The notes beneath the pieces were generated by a model, which was not told where the DNA came from, did not search any database, and worked only from the letters and a program-made list of their open reading frames with translations. This document shows, in pieces, positions 52,781 to 64,000 of a stretch of DNA of 64,000 bases. A program made the translations under genes and the position numbers. Source of the DNA: Sphingobacterium sp. SGG-5 (lineage in GTDB: Bacteria; Bacteroidota; Bacteroidia; Sphingobacteriales; Sphingobacteriaceae). Positions within the stretch are counted from its first letter, which is position 1, and every line of letters starts with the position of its first letter. The stretch is from NCBI RefSeq assembly GCF_011043525.1, contig NZ_JAAKGO010000006.1, forward strand, positions 186,001-250,000, given 5' to 3'.

Positions 52781-53776
52781 ATGAGTGCAACACCGATAAC
52801 AAAAGAAACATACTTGGAGTGGTACAGATCCATGTACCTCATGCGTAAATTTGAAGAAAAGGCTGGCCAGCTCTACGGACAGCAAAAAATTCGCGGTTTC
52901 TGTCATTTATACATTGGTCAGGAGGCCGTCATGGCGGGTACGATATCTGCGACCAGACCCGAGGATTCGGTCATTACATCGTATCGTGACCATGCACAAG
53001 CTTTAGCCAAAGGAGTATCGGCGAATGCATGTATGGCAGAGCTGTACGGCAAAATAACAGGATGTTCGAAAGGTAAAGGTGGTTCCATGCACTTTTTCTC
53101 CAAAGAACATCGTATGATGGGAGGCCACGGTATCGTGGGTGGGCAGATACCTTTAGGAGCAGGTATTGCATTTGCAGAAAAGTATTTGGGTACGGATAAT
53201 GTGAATGTGTGTTTTATGGGGGATGGAGCAGTGCGTCAGGGGTCGTTGAATGAGACCTTTAATATGGCGATGCTGTGGAAGTTGCCTGTTATATTTGTGT
53301 GTGAGAACAATGGCTATGCCATGGGAACGTCGGTAAAACGTACGACCAATATGGAGGATATCTACAAAATCGGGTTGGCGTTTGACATGCCAAGTATGCC
53401 GGTAGACGGGATGGATCCTGTTGCTGTTCATACCGCTATGGATGAAGCTGTGCAGCGTGCTCGTGCCGGTGAAGGCCCTACGTTTTTAGAAATCCGCACT
53501 TATCGTTATAAAGGGCACTCCATGTCCGATCCTGCAAAATACCGCACCAAGGAAGAGTTGGAATCATATAAAGACAGAGACCCTGTTCTGAGTACGAAGC
53601 ATGCCATCCTCGAAAATAAATATGCCGATGAGGAGTGGTTCAATAAAGTAGAGTCGGAAGTCAAACAAATTGTGGATGACGCTGTTAAATTTGCAGAGGA
53701 GTCTCCATATCCAAGCGTAGAGGAATTGTACCAGGATATCTACGTACAAGAGGATTATCCATTCATTATGGATTGA
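52781..53776 (+). CDS. pdhA: Pyruvate dehydrogenase E1 component, alpha subunit
   Basis: This 331-residue thiamine-diphosphate enzyme subunit has FCHLYIGQEAVMAGTISATR, HRMMGGHGIVGGQIPLGAG, the cofactor-binding motif FMGDGAVRQGSLNETFNMAM (GDG...N) near residue 150, and the phosphorylation-loop-like YRYKGHSMSDPAKYRTKEEL. With an E1-beta subunit it decarboxylates pyruvate and passes the acetyl group to E2. The E2 gene pdhC follows 45 bases later, but no E1-beta gene is in the window. Confidence 0.96.
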   Translation: MSATPITKETYLEWYRSMYLMRKFEEKAGQLYGQQKIRGFCHLYIGQEAVMAGTISATRPEDSVITSYRDHAQALAKGVSANACMAELYGKITGCSKGKGGSMHFFSKEHRMMGGHGIVGGQIPLGAGIAFAEKYLGTDNVNVCFMGDGAVRQGSLNETFNMAMLWKLPVIFVCENNGYAMGTSVKRTTNMEDIYKIGLAFDMPSMPVDGMDPVAVHTAMDEAVQRARAGEGPTFLEIRTYRYKGHSMSDPAKYRTKEELESYKDRDPVLSTKHAILENKYADEEWFNKVESEVKQIVDDAVKFAEESPYPSVEELYQDIYVQEDYPFIMD

Positions 53777-53821
53777 TTTACTTTACAGGTTAAAAACAAA
53801 AAAATAATCTACTAAAAACAC

Positions 53822-55465
53822 ATGGCTGAAGTAGTAAAAATGCCGAAAATGAGCGACACCATGACAGAAGGTGTAATCGCAAAATGGCACAAAAAAGTAG
53901 GAGATAAAGTTGATTCCGGCGACCTTTTAGCGGAAGTCGAAACAGATAAAGCAACAATGGACTTTGAGTCGTATCAGGAAGGTACCTTGTTGTATATTGG
54001 TCCGAAAGAAGGGGAAGCTGTAGCTGTGGATGCAGTTATTGCTATTTTGGGAGAGGAAGGCGAGGACTATAAAGCATTATTGGAGGAAGGTGGCTCTGAC
54101 GCACCAAAACCCGAAGAAAAGGAACCGAAAGCGGATAAAAAGGAAGATGCGGCAGCAGAGTCGTCCGCTGCTCCGGTCTCCGCTGAGGATTTGGGCGTGA
54201 CGGTAATCACGATGCCGCTCCTAAGTGATACGATGACAGAAGGCGTTATTGCGCAGTGGAATTTTAAAGTAGGGGATACGATTAAATCGGATGACGCGAT
54301 TGCTGATGTCGAAACGGATAAAGCGACGATGGAAGTGACGGCTTATGCGGAAGGTACATTGTTATACGTTGGACTCGAAGCAGGGCAGGCGGCGAAGGTA
54401 AATGATATTATTGCTATCGTAGGCCCGGAAGGAACGGATGTGACACCTTTGTTGAATCAGAAGGCAGCAGCGCCTGCTGCGGAAGAGAAAGCAGCTGAAA
54501 AAGCGGATGCTACACCAGCTCCTGCAACACCGGATACACCGGCCGAAACATCCGAAACATCATCGGATGACTCGAGAGTGAAAGCTTCCCCGCTGGCACG
54601 TAAAATTGCCAAAGAGAAAGGTATTAATCTGAGTGATGTTCAAGGTTCTGCAGATGGCGGTCGCATCGTGAAGAAGGATGTCGAAAATTACGTTCCGAAG
54701 GCGAAAGCTGCGACAGCTTCTGATAGCGCATCATCTGCAGCTTCGGGAGCAACCACCGTTACGCTGCCGCAATATATTGGTGAAGAAAAATATACGGAAG
54801 TAAAGGTTTCGCAGATGCGGAAGACTATTGCACGGAGATTGTCCGAATCTTTGTTTACTGCACCGCATTTCTATCTGACAATCAGCATAGACATGGATAA
54901 TGCCATGGCAGCACGAACACAGATCAATGAAGTAGCTCCGGTAAAAGTTTCTTTCAATGATATTGTTATCAAAGCCGTTGCTATAGCTTTGAAACAGCAC
55001 CCTGCTGTTAATTCGTCATGGGAAGGAGACAAGATCAGATTTAACGAACATACCAATATCGGAGTGGCTATTGCTGTAGAAGACGGCTTACTCGTTCCGG
55101 TTGTACGTTTTGCAGATGGTAAATCCCTTTCCCACATTTCAGCAGAAGTGAAGGATTTTGCAGGTAAAGCGAAAGCGAAGAAATTACAACCATCCGATTG
55201 GGAAGGATCTACATTTACGGTTTCTAATTTGGGTATGTTTGGTATTGATGAGTTTACATCGATCATCAATTCGCCGGATGGTGCAATTTTGTCTGTTGGC
55301 GCAATCCAGCAGGTTCCGGTGGTAAAGAATGGTGCTGTTGTACCGGGCAATGTGATGAAGTTAACATTGGGCTGTGACCATCGTGTTGTCGATGGAGCTA
55401 CCGGAGCTCAGTTTTTACAAACCTTAAAAGGGTTATTGGAAGCACCTATCCGCTTGTTGGCATAA
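53822..55465 (+). CDS. pdhC: Pyruvate dehydrogenase E2 component (dihydrolipoamide acetyltransferase), two lipoyl domains
   Basis: This 547-residue core subunit has two lipoyl domains, each with a lipoylated Lys in ETDKATM (about residues 44 and 164), joined and followed by Ala/Pro/Glu-rich linkers. A peripheral-subunit-binding domain follows near 255-295 (ASPLARKIAKEKGINLSDVQ), and the acyltransferase domain ends with the catalytic LTLGCDHRVVDGATGAQFL. It transfers acetyl groups to coenzyme A. A strong terminator (55484-55519) ends the pdhA-pdhC unit. Confidence 0.96.
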   Translation: MAEVVKMPKMSDTMTEGVIAKWHKKVGDKVDSGDLLAEVETDKATMDFESYQEGTLLYIGPKEGEAVAVDAVIAILGEEGEDYKALLEEGGSDAPKPEEKEPKADKKEDAAAESSAAPVSAEDLGVTVITMPLLSDTMTEGVIAQWNFKVGDTIKSDDAIADVETDKATMEVTAYAEGTLLYVGLEAGQAAKVNDIIAIVGPEGTDVTPLLNQKAAAPAAEEKAAEKADATPAPATPDTPAETSETSSDDSRVKASPLARKIAKEKGINLSDVQGSADGGRIVKKDVENYVPKAKAATASDSASSAASGATTVTLPQYIGEEKYTEVKVSQMRKTIARRLSESLFTAPHFYLTISIDMDNAMAARTQINEVAPVKVSFNDIVIKAVAIALKQHPAVNSSWEGDKIRFNEHTNIGVAIAVEDGLLVPVVRFADGKSLSHISAEVKDFAGKAKAKKLQPSDWEGSTFTVSNLGMFGIDEFTSIINSPDGAILSVGAIQQVPVVKNGAVVPGNVMKLTLGCDHRVVDGATGAQFLQTLKGLLEAPIRLLA

Positions 55466-55483
55466 ATTCGTGTTATTAAGCAT

Positions 55484-55519
55484 AAAAAAGCCACTCTATC
55501 CTGATAAAGTGGCTTTTTT
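55484..55519 (+). terminator. Intrinsic terminator after pdhC
   Basis: AAAAAAGCCACT pairs perfectly with AGTGGCTTTTTT around a 12-base loop and ends in a run of T residues, 18 bases after the pdhC stop. Confidence 0.92.
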
Positions 55520-55553
55520 TACGCGATGTTTGACTGATAAAATTCCATGACTT

Positions 55554-56741
55554 GTGAGATTTACGTTATTTCTTTTTGCCCCATTCTTATTTTTCCTGTT
55601 CATCGCTTGTTCTAATGCCCAGAAGAAACAGCAACAGATCGAAAAAAATCAAGCTGAATTAGACAGTATCGCTTTATTGTATAACCCGCTGGAGGCGGAT
55701 GAACAAATTGATGCCTTTATGCATAATCTCCATAAACGGTCTGGCTTTAATGGAAATGTGCTCATCGCAAAGAAGGGAAAAATTATCTACCAAAATACGT
55801 TCGGATGGGCTGATTACCTGCATAAGGACAGTCTTAAGATCGACTCCCGTTTTGAATTGGCCTCTGTTTCGAAGCCTATGACCGCATTAGCTGTATTGCA
55901 GCTTGTCGATCAGGAGAAAATCCGGCTTGATCAGGAGATCGAAGAATTTTTTCCGGGCTTTCCCTATCCGGGGGTAACCGTCGAGCAGTTATTAACACAC
56001 CGGTCAGGTCTACCGAACTACGTGTATTTTGCAGAAACAGTTTGGCCGGATCGAAAGAAAGGCATGACGAATAGCGATGTAGTGAAGTTGCTTATAGAGC
56101 ATAAGCCCGCAAGATATGGGAAACCGGACGGTCGGTTTCTTTATAATAACTCGAACTATATGCTTCTCGCAGCTGTCGTCGAACAGGTTACCGGTTTAAG
56201 TTTTGCCGATTATATGAAGCTGCATGTGTTTAGGCCAGCGGGCATGAAGAATACAGCTATTCTTTCGAAAGCGGAGTACGATCAGATACCTACGGATGTA
56301 ATAGGACATGACCGTGTATGGAGGCGTTCCGTTGTACAGAATTATCTGGATGGGCCTGTTGGTGATAAAGGGGTTTATAGTACGGTGCAGGATATGTATT
56401 TATTGGATATCGCGTTGAAAGAGGGGCGATTGTTGAAAAAAGAGCTGTTGGATTCTGCTTATATAGGGAGGAGCGATCCCAAACGTGGTCTGTTCAGCTA
56501 CGGCTATGGATGGAGGACATTCTCCCCACCTCATGCACAGATTGTCTATCATACCGGATGGTGGCATGGGTTTAAGAACCTGTATGTACGCGATTTGACA
56601 GATGATATTACGATAGTGCTTCTTTCCAATATGGTTAATGGGAGTCTAAATCATCTCGATAATTTGTATAAAATTTTGGAAATGCCTATTTTGAGAAAAA
56701 ATGCATACGACTCGAATGGTGGGTTTATGGACCATGAATGA
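55554..56741 (+). CDS. Serine hydrolase of the beta-lactamase class C/esterase family, lipoprotein
   Basis: This 395-residue protein starts at GTG 55554; the ATG nearby at 55547 is out of frame. It has a lipoprotein signal (PFLFFLFIAC, Cys near 19). The SxxK catalytic motif is SVSK (residues 104-107) in RFELASVSKPMTALAVLQL, and the second motif is YNNSNYMLLAAVVEQVTGLS. A His-Thr-Gly-like third motif appears in IVYHTGWWHGFKN. The family includes penicillin-binding-like peptidases and esterases; a resistance role is not implied. It stands alone between the pdh terminator and the CoA-binding gene. Confidence 0.88.
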   Translation: MRFTLFLFAPFLFFLFIACSNAQKKQQQIEKNQAELDSIALLYNPLEADEQIDAFMHNLHKRSGFNGNVLIAKKGKIIYQNTFGWADYLHKDSLKIDSRFELASVSKPMTALAVLQLVDQEKIRLDQEIEEFFPGFPYPGVTVEQLLTHRSGLPNYVYFAETVWPDRKKGMTNSDVVKLLIEHKPARYGKPDGRFLYNNSNYMLLAAVVEQVTGLSFADYMKLHVFRPAGMKNTAILSKAEYDQIPTDVIGHDRVWRRSVVQNYLDGPVGDKGVYSTVQDMYLLDIALKEGRLLKKELLDSAYIGRSDPKRGLFSYGYGWRTFSPPHAQIVYHTGWWHGFKNLYVRDLTDDITIVLLSNMVNGSLNHLDNLYKILEMPILRKNAYDSNGGFMDHE

Positions 56742-56763
56742 GAATAATATCAATACTTACTAT

Positions 56764-57123
56764 ATGAAAAAAACCTTAATATTAGGGGCTAGTACGAACC
56801 CTGCCCGATATTCGTACCTGGTGGCAAATAAACTTGTACGAAAAGGATATCCCATCGTCAATGTGGGGAGAAAAGTAGGTGAAGTTGCGGGGGTTACCAT
56901 TGAGACAGCCACGACGCTCCATGCGGATATCGATACGATTACATTATATGTGGGGCCAAAAAATCAGCCTCCTTATTATGATTATATATTGAACACTAAA
57001 CCTAATCGTGTGATATTTAATCCCGGAGCCGAAAATCCAGAGCTGGCGAAAATGTTGGAAGAGCAGGGGGTTGAGGTCGTGGAAGGATGTACCTTGGTGA
57101 TGTTGAATACAGGACAGTATTAA
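56764..57123 (+). CDS. CoA-binding domain protein (YccU-like)
   Basis: About 119 residues forming one Rossmann-like CoA-binding domain. It begins MKKTLILGASTNPARYSYLV and includes VNVGRKVGEVAGV, TITLYVGPKNQPPYYDYIL and PNRVIFNPGAENPELAKML. I prefer ATG 56764, since the open frame upstream overlaps the preceding gene. Such proteins bind coenzyme A or acyl-CoA, and their role is not established. Confidence 0.88.
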   Translation: MKKTLILGASTNPARYSYLVANKLVRKGYPIVNVGRKVGEVAGVTIETATTLHADIDTITLYVGPKNQPPYYDYILNTKPNRVIFNPGAENPELAKMLEEQGVEVVEGCTLVMLNTGQY

Positions 57124-57139
57124 AATAATATTGTTGTTA

Positions 57140-57157
57140 CGAAAACGTTTGTTTTCG
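57140..57157 (+). repeat. Perfect small palindrome upstream of the GH88 gene
   Basis: CGAAAAC and GTTTTCG flank a 4-base centre (GTTT), 95 bases before the GH88 start. It could be an operator or a weak hairpin terminator of the gene upstream. It is noted without a firm function. Confidence 0.35.
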
Positions 57158-57185
57158 GAATGTTTTCTAATAATAAGATCAAAGG

Positions 57186-57216
57186 TCCCTTTTCAATTCT
57201 TTGGAAAGGGATTTTT
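57186..57216 (+). terminator. Intrinsic terminator after the CoA-binding gene
   Basis: TCCCTTT pairs with AAAGGGA around a 12-base loop and is followed by TTTTT. It lies between the CoA-binding gene and the GH88 gene. Confidence 0.7.
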
Positions 57217-57251
57217 GGATATATTCGTTGTCAACTTATTATTATCGAATC

Positions 57252-58493
57252 ATGAGAAAAATCCATTTCGTTTTTGTTGCTTTAGTATATAGCGCTTTTG
57301 GAACCTTGGCATTGGCACAGCATAAATTCCAGCTCTCCAAAGAATTTATCCAGGCCAATTTGGATCAAGCAGCCAAACAGATAGAAGTATTAGCGGCAGC
57401 CACGCCCAAAGATAAGTTTCCAAAAACCTTTGAAAAAAACCAGCAGAAATTTTCCAGTTCTTCCTGGTGGTGTTCCGGCTTTTATCCCGGCACATTATGG
57501 TATCTCTATGAAGGTACGCAAAAAGCAGAATTGAGGAAATTGGCAGAAGATAAATTGGTTTATCTGGAAAAAGAAAAGAATAATAAGGGGACACATGATT
57601 TGGGATTTATGTTATTCTGCAGCTTTGGAAATAGGCTTCGTCTCACCGGTAATGCGGAGTATAAGCCGGTTTTGGTGGCTGGTGCAGAGTCGCTCTCGTC
57701 GCGTTACAGTGACAAAACAAAGGCTATCCGATCGTGGGATCATAAGCCATGGCATTATCCGGTCATCATTGATAATATGATGAATTTGGAATTTTTGACA
57801 CAGCTATCCAAGCTGACGGGTGATAAAAAATATTATAATATTGCCGTAACGCATGCGGAGACAACGCTGAAAAACCATTTTAGAAAGGATTATAGCTCTT
57901 ATCATGTAATTGATTATGATAGCAATACCGGCAAAGTGATCGCCAAGAAGACACATCAAGGGGCTGCGGACGAATCGGCCTGGGCCCGGGGTCAGGGATG
58001 GGCATTATATGGGTACACCATGATGTACAGGGAAACTGGAAAAAAAGCATTTTTGAAGCAAGCGCGTCATATTGCAAAATTTATCCTTAATCATCCTAAT
58101 CTTCCGGCAGATATGATACCGTATTGGGATTTTGATATGGATAAAATCCCGTCGACAAGCAAGATGTACGCTAATCGTACGCTGCGGGATGTATCCGCTG
58201 CTGCGCTGTATGCCTCTGCTTTACTGGAATTGGCACAGTATACAAAAGGAAAGGAGAGCCTCCGCTTTTTTTCAGCAGCAGAGACGATTATCAAGAATCT
58301 TTCGGAGCCCCCGTATAAAGCGGCTTACGGTGACAATGGAGGGTATATCTTAAAACATAGTGTCGGAGCTTTACCGCTTAATTCAGAAGTCGATGTACCG
58401 TTGACGTATGCGGACTATTATTATGTAGAGGCGTTGGTCAGGTATAAAAGATTATTGGAGGAGGAACCTGTTGTCCCCCAAAACCCATTGTAG
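57252..58493 (+). CDS. Glycoside hydrolase family 88 (unsaturated glucuronyl hydrolase)
   Basis: About 413 residues with a signal peptide (FVALVYSAFGTLALAQ). The GH88 landmarks are present: GTHDLGFMLFCSFGNRL with a conserved Asp near 115, VIIDNMMNLEFLTQL with the catalytic Asp near 173, and HQGAADESAWARGQGWALYG in the alpha/alpha barrel. Such enzymes remove the 4,5-unsaturated uronic acid left by polysaccharide lyases on oligosaccharides of glycosaminoglycans, ulvan or xanthan-like polymers. I use ATG 57252. No lyase gene is visible in the window. The gene faces the GH2 gene across a bidirectional terminator. Confidence 0.92.
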   Translation: MRKIHFVFVALVYSAFGTLALAQHKFQLSKEFIQANLDQAAKQIEVLAAATPKDKFPKTFEKNQQKFSSSSWWCSGFYPGTLWYLYEGTQKAELRKLAEDKLVYLEKEKNNKGTHDLGFMLFCSFGNRLRLTGNAEYKPVLVAGAESLSSRYSDKTKAIRSWDHKPWHYPVIIDNMMNLEFLTQLSKLTGDKKYYNIAVTHAETTLKNHFRKDYSSYHVIDYDSNTGKVIAKKTHQGAADESAWARGQGWALYGYTMMYRETGKKAFLKQARHIAKFILNHPNLPADMIPYWDFDMDKIPSTSKMYANRTLRDVSAAALYASALLELAQYTKGKESLRFFSAAETIIKNLSEPPYKAAYGDNGGYILKHSVGALPLNSEVDVPLTYADYYYVEALVRYKRLLEEEPVVPQNPL

Positions 58494-58514
58494 TCATATT
58501 ACCCCTTTATGTAT

Positions 58515-58553
58515 AAACCCTGCGTAGTATTGGAAACTTACGCAGGGTTTTTT
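58515..58553. terminator. Bidirectional intrinsic terminator
   Basis: AAACCCTGCGTA pairs perfectly with TACGCAGGGTTT around a 12-base loop, with T-runs on both sides, between the convergent GH88 and GH2 genes. Confidence 0.92.
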
Positions 58554-58575
58554 ATGAGGTTGCTCGTGTTCTATC

Positions 58576-64000
<5,425 letters not shown>

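Noticed and set aside
52781..55465. Missing E1-beta gene between pdhA and pdhC as evidence of a deletion
   Set aside because: The pdhA-pdhC pairing without pdhB is a known arrangement in Bacteroidota, so a deletion is not implied.

Overview
The window looks like a Bacteroidota chromosome, most likely family Sphingobacteriaceae (Sphingobacterium/Pedobacter/Olivibacter-like). The reasons are two SusC/SusD pairs each preceded by an ECF sigma factor and a FecR anti-sigma factor, repeated TAnnTTTG (-7) promoter boxes of the Bacteroidota type, and the gene order pyk, IPExxxVDY gene, acpP, fabF, rnc, hisS. No species can be named from the sequence alone.

Layout. 1-2110 (minus): a truncated metE with an S-box (SAM-I) riboswitch and its promoter. 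2182-32431 (plus): a large carbohydrate locus. It holds a FucP-like permease, ECF sigma, FecR, SusC, SusD, a surface glycan-binding lipoprotein, two tandem clan GH-A hydrolases, then a long, tightly packed set of cytoplasmic and exported enzymes: SDR, enolase-superfamily sugar-acid dehydratase, Na+/solute symporter, KDG-type aldolase, SGNH acetylesterase, propeller lactonase, GH42-like protein, FGGY kinase, FAD and Fe-S glycolate-oxidase-like subunits, IolB, a TIM-barrel isomerase and an FMN hydroxyacid oxidase. 32478-43269 (plus): a GH20-like hydrolase and a second sigma/FecR/SusC/SusD set with a FAS1-containing surface lipoprotein and a GH16-like lipoprotein. 43313-45877 (minus): a two-component pair. 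45947-57123: housekeeping genes (pyk, IPExxxVDY gene, acpP, fabF, rnc, hisS, pdhA, pdhC, a serine hydrolase and a CoA-binding protein), with a small VapBC module between hisS and pdhA. 57252-64000: a GH88 unsaturated uronyl hydrolase facing a GH2 beta-galactosidase-like enzyme and the 3' part of a hybrid two-component regulator.

How it works together (inference). Surface lipoproteins and SusCD pairs bind and import oligosaccharides, and exported hydrolases and an acetylesterase break them down. The resulting sugar appears to be oxidised through lactone, aldonate and 2-keto-3-deoxy-aldonate to pyruvate plus a short aldehyde, whose acid would be a substrate for the glycolate/lactate-oxidase-like proteins. 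The sugar itself cannot be identified from sequence.

The most notable observation is regulatory. Each ECF sigma system has its own conserved promoter-like element, found once upstream of fecR and once upstream of the gene just before the sigma gene. The two systems use entirely different elements, which suggests two self-contained sigma regulons side by side. In addition, both fecR-susC junctions carry the same kind of hairpin (8-nt stem arms, 7-nt loop containing ACCA).
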